A stretch of 64,000 nt of DNA, taken from contig JAVBWA010000005.1 in the NCBI GenBank assembly GCA_036677685.1, positions 62,001-126,000 of the forward strand, given 5' to 3'. Source of the DNA: JAQUBU01 sp036677685. Its GTDB lineage: Bacteria; Bacillota; Syntrophomonadia; Syntrophomonadales; Syntrophomonadaceae. The stretch's first letter is position 1, and each line of letters opens with the position of its first letter. Position numbers and translations under genes: made by a program. Shown here piece by piece: positions 36,032 through 45,292 of this stretch. The notes beneath the pieces were generated by a model. The model ran no database searches, had not been told where the DNA came from, and saw nothing but the letters and a program-made list of their open reading frames with translations.

Positions 36032-38668
36032 ATGCCGGCTATTACAATCAAAGAAGGAGTATATTGGGTGGGGGTTCGTGACCCGGAACTCAGGATATTT
36101 GATCTGGTTATGACTACCGATGTTGGCACCAGCTACAATGCCTACCTGATCAAGGGCGGCAGTAAAACTGCCTTGATTGAGGTTTGTGAAAGCAAGTTTT
36201 TTGATGAATACCGGGAAAAGGTCCAGAGCCTGGTTGACCTGGGATCTATCGATTATCTCATCATGAACCATACGGAACCCGATCATTCAGAGGCGGTAGC
36301 CAAGTTGCTGGACCTGATACCGGGGCTGACGGTTATGGCCAGCCAGACCGCTCTGGGCTTTTTGAAAGAGATTAGCAATAAAAAAATCAAGTCGCAGGAG
36401 CTTAAGGATGGAGATCGTCTGGATCTGGGCGGCAAGACCTTGCGCTTTTTCTCGGTGCCCTTCCTGCACTGGCCTGACACCATCTATACCTATCTGGAAG
36501 AGGAACGGATTCTCTTCTCATGCGATTCTTTCGGCAGCCACTGGCCAGATGAACGTCTCTTCAACGACCTTATGGAGAGCAACTTCCTGACTCCCTACAA
36601 GGAATACTTTGATGCTATTATCGGCCCCTTCAAACCTTACGTATTGGAGGCGCTGGACAAGATAAAGGATCTGCCGCTGGATATAGTGGCTCCCGGGCAT
36701 GGTCCCATACTGCGCAAGGATATAGATCGCTATATTGAACTCTACCGCCAATGGTCGACCCGTCCCGCTCCCGTAAGCGGAGACAAACCCAAAATCGTAA
36801 TGGCTTACTTGAGTATTTATGGCTTTACCAGGATGCTGGCCGACAGTTTAATAGATGGCATAAGCAGCATCGGCGATTTTGATATTCATACTTATAGCCT
36901 GGTGGAAGACAAACTGGATGACCCCGAGCTGCTGGACCGGGTAGCCGAGGACCTTGTAGATGCCAGCGGCTTTTTGATCGGTTCCAACACCGTAAATGGT
37001 GATGCGCTGCCTCCGGTGTGGAAATTACTGTCACGTCTTTCGCCGATCAGCCACGGTGACAAGGTGGCCATGGCCTTTGGTGCTTATGGCTGGAGTGGGG
37101 AAGCGGTACCTTCCATTGAAAACCGTTTAAGGGCCTTGCGAATGCAGGTTCTGCCCGGCTTACGCGTCAACTTCAAGCCCAGTGAGCGCGGTCTGGAGGA
37201 TGCCTTTAATATGGGTATGGATTTTGGACGGGCCATTCTGGAAAGAAAACAGGACAAGAACCAGACCCGCTGGCGCTGCCTGGTTTGCGGCCATATCCAT
37301 GTAGGACCGGAACCGCCCGGGGTATGTCCGGCCTGTGGAGTAGGGGCCGAAAACTTTGTACGGGAATCAATGGAGGATGAATTTGTTAATGATACCAATG
37401 ACCGCTTTGTAATCATAGGCGGCGGGATAGCTGCCCTATCAGCTGCACAGGCCATTCGCAAGCGCAACCGTACCGCCGGGATTACCATGTTGAGCGAGGA
37501 AGCTCAACGCCCTTATTACCGGCCTGCACTGTCCGATCTGCTCAGTGAAGACCTGCCGGATGAAAGGCTCTATGTTTTCGACGAAGCCTGGTACGCGGAA
37601 AACGATATAAAACTTCTGACCGGCACTCATGTTGATAAAATAGATGCCGCCGGGAAAACGGTCATAAGTGCGGCAGGGGATTCCTACCCCTATACCAGGC
37701 TCGTTATCGCAACCGGTGCCCGCAGCAATATACCTCCATTCAAAGGAGTGGAGCAGGACGGGGTATTTGCTCTGCGCAGCCTGAGTGACGCTCAGGCTTT
37801 GAAAACTGCTATCAAGTCAGCAAAAAAAGCGGTGGTAATCGGCGGCGGGGTACTGGGCCTGGAAGCGGTCTGGGAGATGATATCCAGCGGGGTGGAAGTC
37901 TCGGTAATCGAACATAATCAAAGGATTATGCCGCGGCAGCTGGATGAAGCGGCATCATTAAGACTGCAGCAATTGATGACCGACCAGGGTGTAAAGCTCT
38001 ATCTGGGGCTGGATACCGAAGAGATTGTCGGTGATGGAAAGGCTGCTGGGGTCAAACTGAATGACGGGCAATTGCTCCCGGCTGATCTTGTGCTTCTTTC
38101 CACCGGAGTTAAGCCTAATATAGAACTGGCCCAGGCGGCGGGACTGGAAATGGCCCAGGGGGTGATAGTGGATTCCAGCATGCGTACCAGCATAGGTGAT
38201 ATTTATGCTGCCGGAGACGGGGCTCAGTTTGGGGAAAGACTTATCGGATTGTGGCCGGTGTCCCTGGAGATGGGCAGAATAGCTGGCGCTGCCGCTGCCG
38301 GTGATTGGGTTGAGTATAAGCCTCCGGTTATATCAACCATGCTGGTGGCCTTCGATATGGAGATATTTTCTATTGGTGAGGTTAATTTGCCCATGAATGA
38401 ATGCAGGGTCGTCGAGGTGAACGACCCGGTTGAGAAATATTTCAAGCGAAGCTATATCAAAGACGGTGTGCTGGTAGGCGAGATCATTATTGCTCCAAAA
38501 GTGGACAGCAGCGAGTCTATACGCAATCTCGGCCGCGACAAGAGCGGCAAGAAGCATTACAAGCGCTGGAAGTGCCGGGTATGCGGTTATGTTCATGAAG
38601 GACCGGAACCCCCGGACGAGTGCCCGGTTTGTGGAGCACCCAAAGACATGTTTGATCCTGTAGACTAA
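36032..38668 (+). CDS. Five-domain flavodiiron protein fusion (FDP-Rd-NROR-Rd)
   Basis: 878 residues. Order: metallo-beta-lactamase-like diiron domain (1-250; NHTEPDHSEAV with the HxExD-H ligands), flavodoxin domain (about 255-400; YLSIYGFTRMLA), rubredoxin (about 415-450; CLVCGHIHVGPEPPGVCPACG), NAD(P)H:rubredoxin oxidoreductase-like FAD domain (about 460-800; VIIGGGIAALSAAQ, VVIGGGVLGLEAV, AAGDGAQ), and a second rubredoxin at the C-terminus (CRVCGYVHEGPEPPDECPVCG). It should carry electrons from NAD(P)H through flavin and rubredoxin to the diiron site and reduce oxygen or peroxide to water. I recall the same five-domain form from Syntrophomonas wolfei. GGAGG precedes ATG 36032. Confidence 0.95.
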   Translation: MPAITIKEGVYWVGVRDPELRIFDLVMTTDVGTSYNAYLIKGGSKTALIEVCESKFFDEYREKVQSLVDLGSIDYLIMNHTEPDHSEAVAKLLDLIPGLTVMASQTALGFLKEISNKKIKSQELKDGDRLDLGGKTLRFFSVPFLHWPDTIYTYLEEERILFSCDSFGSHWPDERLFNDLMESNFLTPYKEYFDAIIGPFKPYVLEALDKIKDLPLDIVAPGHGPILRKDIDRYIELYRQWSTRPAPVSGDKPKIVMAYLSIYGFTRMLADSLIDGISSIGDFDIHTYSLVEDKLDDPELLDRVAEDLVDASGFLIGSNTVNGDALPPVWKLLSRLSPISHGDKVAMAFGAYGWSGEAVPSIENRLRALRMQVLPGLRVNFKPSERGLEDAFNMGMDFGRAILERKQDKNQTRWRCLVCGHIHVGPEPPGVCPACGVGAENFVRESMEDEFVNDTNDRFVIIGGGIAALSAAQAIRKRNRTAGITMLSEEAQRPYYRPALSDLLSEDLPDERLYVFDEAWYAENDIKLLTGTHVDKIDAAGKTVISAAGDSYPYTRLVIATGARSNIPPFKGVEQDGVFALRSLSDAQALKTAIKSAKKAVVIGGGVLGLEAVWEMISSGVEVSVIEHNQRIMPRQLDEAASLRLQQLMTDQGVKLYLGLDTEEIVGDGKAAGVKLNDGQLLPADLVLLSTGVKPNIELAQAAGLEMAQGVIVDSSMRTSIGDIYAAGDGAQFGERLIGLWPVSLEMGRIAGAAAAGDWVEYKPPVISTMLVAFDMEIFSIGEVNLPMNECRVVEVNDPVEKYFKRSYIKDGVLVGEIIIAPKVDSSESIRNLGRDKSGKKHYKRWKCRVCGYVHEGPEPPDECPVCGAPKDMFDPVD

Positions 38669-38676
38669 TTACATGA

Positions 38677-38709
38677 GTTGGCCCTAGGAGAATATTGCTT
38701 AGGGCCAAC
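38677..38709 (+). terminator. Strong hairpin after the flavodiiron gene
   Basis: GTTGGCCCTA and TAGGGCCAAC form a perfect 10-pair stem. There is no T run; it may mark a transcript end or protect it. Confidence 0.5.
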
Positions 38710-38730
38710 CTTAACATAAGGAGATTATTT

Positions 38731-39474
38731 ATGCCCAAACTGAACTTCTTAAGCAAGTTAAGTCTGTTTTTCTTAGCTTTGTCAGTTGCCATATATTCTG
38801 TTCATTACCTTATATTTAGTGATGCCGCTTTCATCTTTCGTTATCTAATCGCGCAATTGGGATTTCTGCCCCTTAATGTATTGCTGGTTACTATTGTGTT
38901 GAATGGATTGATGAGCAACCGGGCCAAGAAAGAACGTATGCAGAAATTGAATATGATTATCGGAGCTTTTTTTAGCGATGTCGGAACGAATCTGCTCCGA
39001 GCATTTGCCCGGTTTGACCATAATGCCTCGAACCTAGGCAAGCAGTTAATTATGAGCAATTCCTGGGAAGAAGCAGATTTTATCAGGGTAAAAAATAATC
39101 TTAAAAAAGAACATTTTAATATTAAGGCTGATAAATCGGATTTGCTCAGACTAAACGAATACCTGTTTCAAAAACACGATTATCTGCTGCGTCTATTCGA
39201 AAACCCTAATCTTTTGGAGCATGAATCGTTTAGCCAGCTGCTTTGGGCCATTTTCCATCTATATGAAGAACTGTCCTTAAGAGGCGATTTAATGAATCTG
39301 CTTAATAGTGATTATGCCCATTTGCGGAAAGATGTTAATCGCGTTTATATAAATCTGATTACTCAGTGGTTGGATTATATGCAGCATATCAAGTCAGACT
39401 ATCCTTATCTGTACTCCCTGGCTATGCGTACCAATCCTTTTAATCCGGATGCCCGGGTGGAAGTATTGGAATGA
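38731..39474 (+). CDS. Membrane-anchored protein of unknown function
   Basis: 247 residues: two N-terminal membrane helices (LSLFFLALSVAIYSVHYLIF and LGFLPLNVLLVTIVLNGLM) followed by a basic stretch (RAKKERMQKLN) and an all-helical cytoplasmic domain of about 170 residues, ending PDARVEVLE. I recognise no named family. ATG 38731 follows AAGGAG. The last 54 coding bases and the following 11 are duplicated at 40561. Confidence 0.75.
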   Translation: MPKLNFLSKLSLFFLALSVAIYSVHYLIFSDAAFIFRYLIAQLGFLPLNVLLVTIVLNGLMSNRAKKERMQKLNMIIGAFFSDVGTNLLRAFARFDHNASNLGKQLIMSNSWEEADFIRVKNNLKKEHFNIKADKSDLLRLNEYLFQKHDYLLRLFENPNLLEHESFSQLLWAIFHLYEELSLRGDLMNLLNSDYAHLRKDVNRVYINLITQWLDYMQHIKSDYPYLYSLAMRTNPFNPDARVEVLE

Positions 39475-39485
39475 TCAGCTATTAT
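39421..39485 (+). repeat. Direct repeat, left copy, flanking the hemerythrin/CheX pair
   Basis: Matches 40561-40625, with five differences in the first 60 bases. This copy is the 3' end of the membrane-protein gene. Confidence 0.85.
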
Positions 39486-39627
39486 AGATTCAACTTATTT
39501 TGTTTAGTGCTCCTATGTAGAATTGACCCTCTGATAAGACTGCATGAGGTCCCGGCGAGAAAAACAGTTTTTAAGCCTCAAGATGATATAGCTCTGCCCA
39601 AAGGCAGAAAGTGAAAGGAAGAATGTT

Positions 39628-40050
39628 ATGATTTGGAAGGATCGATATAAACTGGGCGTTACGCTAATTGACGAACAGCACCAGGAACTTTTCAGAAGAG
39701 TTTCTGATTTTGTGGAAGTTTTGCGCTCATCCGCGGCGTGGGAGCAACGGGTGGAAAAAGTCAACGAAACCCTGAATTTTATGAAGGACTATGTTGTTTC
39801 ACATTTCCGTGATGAACAAGAATATCAAAAACAAATCGGATATCCCGAATTTGCTGCGCACAAGAAAATACATAACGATATGGTGAAATATGTGGCTGAC
39901 GTAGCAAGCCAATTCGAACGGGAGGGTTATGATGAGCGGCTCATGCAGCAATTTGCCGGTAAGCTGTTAGCATGGCTGATTAATCATGTAGCTTCTGAGG
40001 ATCAAAAAATAGCAGACTTCGTCAGAAAGGGAGTGGTCGACGATGAGTAA
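39628..40050 (+). CDS. Bacteriohemerythrin
   Basis: 140 residues with the hemerythrin diiron ligands: GVTLIDEQHQELF, SHFRDEQEYQ, FAAHKKIHNDMV and WLINHVASED. It binds oxygen reversibly for sensing, storage or delivery. The start of the CheX-like gene lies within its last codons, so the two are co-translated. The pair is flanked by 65-base direct repeats. Confidence 0.93.
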   Translation: MIWKDRYKLGVTLIDEQHQELFRRVSDFVEVLRSSAAWEQRVEKVNETLNFMKDYVVSHFRDEQEYQKQIGYPEFAAHKKIHNDMVKYVADVASQFEREGYDERLMQQFAGKLLAWLINHVASEDQKIADFVRKGVVDDE

Positions 40051-40510
40051 CCCGTTATATGCCCCTTTCTTTAATGCAACACGCGATGTATTCAAATTGA
40101 TGCTCGATTTGAGTAATATCTCGGATAAACCTTTGCCTGATACGGATATCTCTGCTCAGGACAGCAAAATAAATATTGAAATTGGAATCATCGGTGATTT
40201 ACAGGGCAAGGTTATTTATCATTTTCCCAAGCAAACCTCGCTTGAGATGGTTAAAATCATGAGCGGGATGGAATTTTCAGAAATCGATGACTTTGTAACC
40301 TCCGCATTAGGGGAGATCGCCAATATAATAAGCGGAAATGTCATGTCAACCCTCTCGGTTCAGAAAATAAGCTGCGATATTCTGTCCCCTCATATATTGA
40401 ATGATACAGGAGATAAGACCGGCGAAATAAAATATGAATTTGAATCGGGCATGCAGATATGTACGGATATTGGAAGTGTCGATCTAAACATAATTTTAAA
40501 TAGCAAATAG
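40043..40510 (+). CDS. CheX-like chemotaxis phosphatase protein
   Basis: 155 residues with the CheC/CheX signature SALGEIANIISGNVMSTLS, containing the Glu and Asn used for CheY-phosphate hydrolysis. It overlaps the hemerythrin gene by 8 bases. The pairing suggests an oxygen-linked signal acting on a response regulator; a chemoreceptor gene lies next on the opposite strand. Confidence 0.82.
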   Translation: MSNPLYAPFFNATRDVFKLMLDLSNISDKPLPDTDISAQDSKINIEIGIIGDLQGKVIYHFPKQTSLEMVKIMSGMEFSEIDDFVTSALGEIANIISGNVMSTLSVQKISCDILSPHILNDTGDKTGEIKYEFESGMQICTDIGSVDLNIILNSK

Positions 40511-40560
40511 GATATGTCCCGAACTTTGTAAAGTCCAAATAGATGTACCAGTACTAACGG

Positions 40561-40625
40561 GCTATGCGCACCAGTTCTTTTAATCTGGATGCCCGGATGG
40601 AAGTATTGGAATGATCAGCTATTAT
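40561..40625 (+). repeat. Direct repeat, right copy, flanking the hemerythrin/CheX pair
   Basis: A non-coding duplicate of the 3' end of the membrane-protein gene, exactly 1140 bases from the left copy. Confidence 0.85.
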
Positions 40626-40722
40626 TGGCTCAAATGAATGCAACGTATTATATCAAAGGTGTAAAGAAGACAATGTCAGTGTGATTATGTGTTATACGAT
40701 TGAGGCGCATTATAAATCGCAG

Positions 40723-40760
40723 AATCCCACCCCCCTTATTATTTAGGGGGGTGGGATTTT
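40723..40760. terminator. Bidirectional terminator between CheX and chemoreceptor genes
   Basis: AATCCCACCCCCC pairs with GGGGGGTGGGATT around TTATTATTTA, then TTCCC. It serves convergent genes. Confidence 0.85.
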
Positions 40761-40823
40761 CCCTACTGCTGACGAAAACGCGGGTCCAAGCTAATCACTA
40801 ATCCGAGCTTCTGCTATCCGCAA

Positions 40824-42335
40824 TTAAATCTTTGTTGCATAAGCGATCAGATCTTCCGCCGTCGATCTTATCTCTTCCACCATTGCATTTACTTCCTGAG
40901 TCATAGCAGCCTGTGATTGTGTTAAAACATTCATATTGCCGATATTTTTGATAATTACATCTACAATGCCGACAATGCTTTTTATATTGCTTTCAATATT
41001 AAGAACTGCATTTGAACTGTCTATTGCCAGTTTCCTGACCTCCTCCGAAACAACCGCAAAGCCCCTGCCTTGTTCGCCTGCACGTGCGGCTTCAATTGCG
41101 GCATTCAAACCCAATAGATTGGTTTGATTTGCGATACTCTTTATTATATCAGCCATTTGTGTAGAATTATTGGCCGTGTCCTGAGCAACTTGAGCAGCCC
41201 GGGTTGATTCCTGCTGAGCTTCGGTAAGCTCCAGCGCATGACTAGTTACTGAACTGATGGCATTGACCATTTCGCGGATAGATTCAGTAAGCTGTTCCAT
41301 TCTATAGACAACTTCCCCGCTCATTTCATCTTTATTTTTCTCAACAGTAATATCTCGTATGGTGCCAGCCACTCGCTGCGGTATTCCCCTACTATTGCGA
41401 AGAGTTACTCCGGAGGCGTGGAACCAGCGGTAACCGCCATTTTTGGTCCGGAGGCGGTATTCAAGCGAATAAGGGGTATTGCCGGAATAATCATTCAGGT
41501 GATTCGCAAACGCATCCAATACCCGTTCCGAATCTTCAGGATGTATCTTTTCACTCCAACTGCTCATTATATTGGGGAAATCATGCTCGTCACTGTATCC
41601 TAATAGCTTTCTGAACTGAGGTGACCACCAAAACTCATTATTTGGATTTACGGGATCACCGGCAATAACCGTCATATCCCATGGACCCTCCCATAGAACC
41701 TGGTTTATTAATTCAAAACGTCTTGTAAATAATTGAAGCTGCTCCTCTTCCATTTTCGCATCATGTATGTCAAATATAGCGCCGAACACTCTCAATCCAA
41801 CCCCTTGCTTATCCCGGAGGGTCGTGCCGGTTGCCCTGAACCAGCGGGAACTCCCGTCTTTCAATTGCAGTTGATACTGCAAATCATACGGTGTTCGCCC
41901 GGTAGTGTCCATGATATGAGTGGTGAAAGCATTTAAAACCCTGTCTTTATCTGATGGGTGAATCCGGGAAGCCCAACTGTCAAGGGTATCGGGGAAATCG
42001 TTGCGGTTTTGGAAGCCCAGCATTCTGCGGAAATCATCACTCCATACGAATTCGTTGTTCGGATTTACCGGGTCGCCTTTCACCACTGTCATGTCCCACA
42101 ATCCTACACGAATAGCTTTGGTTAATAGCTCAAGACGGGTGGATGAGTCTTCTCTTGATTCCTTTAAGATATTCAATATAGAATTTAAATTCCGCGTAAT
42201 TTCCATATAAACCGGTGAATCTTCTTTTGCAGGGAATTCCGCGGAAAAATCACTTGTATTCATCGACTGCATTATCTCTTTAGAGTTCTTCAGCAGTAGT
42301 TTCAATAGATGATCATTGCCTGACTTGTTAAACAT
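40824..42335 (-). CDS. Soluble methyl-accepting chemotaxis protein with twin PAS domains
   Basis: 503 residues with no membrane segment. Two tandem PAS/PAC domains (about 75-200 and 205-335) are clearly internal duplicates: both contain GDPVNPNNEF...WS..FR..LG followed by a RIHP or KIHP motif. A short signalling domain follows with the receptor tip NQTNLLGLNAAIEAARAGEQGRGFAVVSEEVRKLA. ATG 42335 follows AAGGGG. The PAS domains may bind heme, flavin or another ligand; none is evident. It probably signals to a CheA not in this window. Confidence 0.88.
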   Translation of the reverse strand: MFNKSGNDHLLKLLLKNSKEIMQSMNTSDFSAEFPAKEDSPVYMEITRNLNSILNILKESREDSSTRLELLTKAIRVGLWDMTVVKGDPVNPNNEFVWSDDFRRMLGFQNRNDFPDTLDSWASRIHPSDKDRVLNAFTTHIMDTTGRTPYDLQYQLQLKDGSSRWFRATGTTLRDKQGVGLRVFGAIFDIHDAKMEEEQLQLFTRRFELINQVLWEGPWDMTVIAGDPVNPNNEFWWSPQFRKLLGYSDEHDFPNIMSSWSEKIHPEDSERVLDAFANHLNDYSGNTPYSLEYRLRTKNGGYRWFHASGVTLRNSRGIPQRVAGTIRDITVEKNKDEMSGEVVYRMEQLTESIREMVNAISSVTSHALELTEAQQESTRAAQVAQDTANNSTQMADIIKSIANQTNLLGLNAAIEAARAGEQGRGFAVVSEEVRKLAIDSSNAVLNIESNIKSIVGIVDVIIKNIGNMNVLTQSQAAMTQEVNAMVEEIRSTAEDLIAYATKI

Positions 42336-42503
42336 AGATTTTCCCCTTTCTTTGTTAATAATTATGGCCGGAAACCCGGTTCGCTTCCGCAAATAGCCGA
42401 AGCAAAAGACTCTTTTATCCTAATTTCAACTATAAATAACTCAATTTTTGCCGCAATAATTCCAGAACAACTCCTGATTTTTCCAAGATAAATGCCAATG
42501 TAC

Positions 42504-42691
42504 AACGATACGCAAAGAGGTCCCCCGCTTCTTTAAACGGAGTAATTCATATTAACAAAACAGGCAGCGGGCTCTAATGCCCCGTATCGTTGCAGTAGTG
42601 TGTTGCCCCCTACGGGGACCCTTTTATTGATTCCCTTCGGGAATGATTAAATTATGTTGAAACTGCTCTGTAGTTTTTTCCGATGTTTAAA
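42504..42691 (+). repeat. Modular hairpin repeat, copy C (complete, diverged)
   Basis: Contains the AACGATACG start, CGTATCGTT inverted partner, CCCCTACGGGG and ATTCCCTTCGGGAAT hairpins, and the TTTTTCCGATGTTTAAA end. Compensating changes (GATACG with CGTATC instead of GAGGCG with CGCCTC) preserve pairing. The 260 bases that follow are AT-rich with no gene seen. Confidence 0.82.
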
Positions 42692-42931
42692 TACATAAAA
42701 ATACAAAAAACAGGCTAATTGTTGATTATTATACATTTAATAAGTAAATATGTTCAACAAATAAACCAAAATATAGTAAATATTGCGGTTTCCTTAATAT
42801 AAAAAACAGCAAAACGAATTCTCTTTATATCTGCATTAATCAACTTAATCCCCACAGATGTCTAGCCTGACCGGATTGTTGATATAACACCTGCATGCCG
42901 TTTTCTCCTGGTGGGCAGAAATAATTAATGG

Positions 42932-42985
42932 CAGACAATTTTGTCTGAAATATATTGACCAGACCCTTGGGGCTTGGTTTATATT
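42932..42985 (+). promoter_or_regulatory. MerR-type promoter/operator of the first MerR gene
   Basis: TTGACC (42955-42960) and TATATT (42980-42985) are separated by 19 bases, the overlong spacer typical of MerR-activated promoters. An imperfect dyad (ACCAGACCC...GGGCTTGGT) fills the spacer. A second palindrome, CAGACAA...TTGTCTG, lies just upstream at 42932-42947. Confidence 0.7.
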
Positions 42986-43007
42986 GACTATACGAGGGGG
43001 GATTGCA

Positions 43008-43823
43008 GTGGAAAACCATATAAAAATCAGCGACTTTGTTACCCTGACCGGAAGTACGTTAAAAACCATAAATTATTACCATAAAATCGGTTTGCTGCCT
43101 GAACCGAAGCGCTCTTCAGGGGGATACCGTTTATACGGGCCGACGGAATTGAACCGCATGCGTTTAATCAAGCGCTTAAAATCCCTGGGGCTGAATCTCA
43201 AGCATATTAAAGAAGTTATAGGGGATTTAAAAAACCCGAGAACTTCACGGGAAGTCCTGCAATCTTTGCGTTATGAATTACTAAACCAGAAGAAAACCCT
43301 GGAAGAAAGACTGACGAAAATTGATACACTGCTCTTTGAAAGCTCGCTGCAATTGGATGAGGACATTTTTGATTCTCCTTCTTTTCAGATGATTACCGGG
43401 ATACTGGGGACGGATCAAATTGAAAAATATGCCCGAACCTGCCCCGAAATCTATAATCAGCACCGCAAATTGTACGGTATATTGGATGATTTCCAATGGG
43501 GCGAAGATTACCGGGAGAGCTTTTCTGCTCTGGCCGAGTACTTTAAAAGTAATCCTGAACAATATCAACAGGCTTTGGAGGCAGGCGCCCGATGGGCTCA
43601 GCTTTCCCAACTTAAAGAAGACGATCCGCGAATTGAAGCTTTGGCCCGGGAGTCTGCAACTCTCGTCAAAAGCATGCCTCCGGTAAATGAGTTGGTATCC
43701 AGTCAATCGGGGATGAAAAAGCCGTTTGAAAGCTTATACCAAGAGATGGTTACCGGTGTGCTGTCACCAGCCCAATTAAAATACCGGCAGCTTTTTGAGA
43801 AATTTCTTTCATCACAAGAGTAA
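43008..43823 (+). CDS. MerR-family transcriptional regulator
   Basis: 271 residues. The N-terminal winged helix reads ISDFVTLTGSTLKTINYYHK IGLLPEP then SSGGYRLYG and a MRLIKRLKSLGLNLKHIKEV recognition/wing segment; a long coiled-coil and an all-helical C-terminal domain of about 150 residues follow, of no family I can name. GTG 43008 follows GAGGGGGG. It probably regulates itself and the methyltransferase-like gene 42 bases downstream. Confidence 0.85.
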   Translation: MENHIKISDFVTLTGSTLKTINYYHKIGLLPEPKRSSGGYRLYGPTELNRMRLIKRLKSLGLNLKHIKEVIGDLKNPRTSREVLQSLRYELLNQKKTLEERLTKIDTLLFESSLQLDEDIFDSPSFQMITGILGTDQIEKYARTCPEIYNQHRKLYGILDDFQWGEDYRESFSALAEYFKSNPEQYQQALEAGARWAQLSQLKEDDPRIEALARESATLVKSMPPVNELVSSQSGMKKPFESLYQEMVTGVLSPAQLKYRQLFEKFLSSQE

Positions 43824-43865
43824 TTAGTTGTTATAAAAAATAATCAGGGTCAGGAGGTAATACAA

Positions 43866-44543
43866 ATGGATGACAATGCAAACTTATCCACGTTAAAGGC
43901 TTATTTAGTGCCGGTAATAATTATGCTTGTGATGGGCCTTATATTATTTCTCCCTGCAGGCTCCTTAAGGTATTGGGAAGCATGGATTTGGTGGTCGATA
44001 ATTTCTGCAATCACACTTTCGATAACCGCCTATTTTTTAAAAAAGGACCCGGGGCTTTTGTCAAGACGAATGAAGGTCAAAGAAAAAGAACCTCAACCTG
44101 TTATCATACGTGTCTTATCATTGTTATCTCTGCTGGCTTATTTGGTTCCCGGTATTGATTACCGTTATCACTGGTCGGCAGTGCCGGTTTGGCTTGTAAT
44201 TACTGCCAATGCTTTGGTCCTTTTGGGATATGTGTTCATTTTTATAGTTTTTAGGGAAAACAGTTATGCCTCGACGGTTATACAGGTGGTGAAAGAACAG
44301 CAGGTTATTAAAACCGGACCCTATGCAATCGTGCGCCATCCGATGTATACCGGGCTGCTGATAATGCAGCTATTTACTCCCTTAGCCCTTGGCTCTTATT
44401 GGGCGTTAATTTTTTCCTTCCTGTTCATACCTGTGATCATATTCCGGATAAGGAAAGAAGAAGCGGTGCTTGTACGCGACCTGCCCGGTTATATGGATTA
44501 CCGCACAAAAACGCGGTATCGTTTGATACCGTCAGTTTGGTAG
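43866..44543 (+). CDS. Isoprenylcysteine carboxyl methyltransferase-like membrane protein
   Basis: 225 residues with five to six membrane helices and the C-terminal signature of the ICMT/PEMT family: VIKTGPYAIVRHPMYTGLL and a late DLPGYMDYRTKTRYRLIP. These enzymes transfer methyl from S-adenosylmethionine to lipids or lipidated substrates; the bacterial substrate is unknown. It follows the MerR gene and is probably its target. Confidence 0.8.
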   Translation: MDDNANLSTLKAYLVPVIIMLVMGLILFLPAGSLRYWEAWIWWSIISAITLSITAYFLKKDPGLLSRRMKVKEKEPQPVIIRVLSLLSLLAYLVPGIDYRYHWSAVPVWLVITANALVLLGYVFIFIVFRENSYASTVIQVVKEQQVIKTGPYAIVRHPMYTGLLIMQLFTPLALGSYWALIFSFLFIPVIIFRIRKEEAVLVRDLPGYMDYRTKTRYRLIPSVW

Positions 44544-44601
44544 AGAGTTGGAAGTGATGCTGGGGTTAAACGGCCAGTTACCTTTTGAAAGGAGTAAGAT
44601 C

Positions 44602-45189
44602 ATGAACAACAATAGGCGTGCCGGGAATCAAATAATCCAGAACATAGCAGACAAGGTAGTAGAAAAAACTTTAAAAGAGGATTTCCCGGCTGAAACGAAG
44701 CGAACCCTTCACCTGATTCGGCAGCATGATCTAGTTGGAGCGATGATAGCCCAAGCCATGAAGCAGGGAGAGTTTGATAATCTGGAGGGAACCGGCAAAC
44801 CGCTTAACCTGGAAGAGAATCCCTTTGCACCGGCTGAATTGCATATGGTTCACAAAATTCTCAAGGACAACGGCTATGCGCCCTACTGGATTGAATTGGG
44901 CAAGGAGATCGACTCCCTCTGGAAAAAATTCGGCAAAGAAGTTGACAATTTCAAACGATATACCCAAATAGTTTTTAGTGAAAAACGGAGCAACCTGGCT
45001 GTTCAACGTTATGAGCAGAAAAAGAACGACTTCTATCTGCAAAGCCGGGAACACCTAGAGGAAATTTCAAAGAAAATACTGGACTATAATCTCCATTGTC
45101 CTGTTTCCATGTTGGGCCGGGCCAATTTCGATGTAGATGATACGATAAACACTATCATTAGCGAAATAGAAGCTTTAATCAAAAGTTAA
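44602..45189 (+). CDS. DUF1992 (DnaJ-C28-like) protein
   Basis: 195 residues including the DUF1992 signature AMKQGEFDNLEGTGKPLNLE and ENPFAPAELHMVHKILKDNG. No J-domain is present. Function unknown. ATG 44602 follows AAAGGAG by 7 bases. Confidence 0.82.
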   Translation: MNNNRRAGNQIIQNIADKVVEKTLKEDFPAETKRTLHLIRQHDLVGAMIAQAMKQGEFDNLEGTGKPLNLEENPFAPAELHMVHKILKDNGYAPYWIELGKEIDSLWKKFGKEVDNFKRYTQIVFSEKRSNLAVQRYEQKKNDFYLQSREHLEEISKKILDYNLHCPVSMLGRANFDVDDTINTIISEIEALIKS

Positions 45190-45292
45190 TATTATTGAAA
45201 CTCTGCCAATAAATTCTTTAAATATTTGCCGCCAGATGGGAACAATAATAACGGCAAATTTATCTATGAATTATTAATGGGAGGCGATTTAT

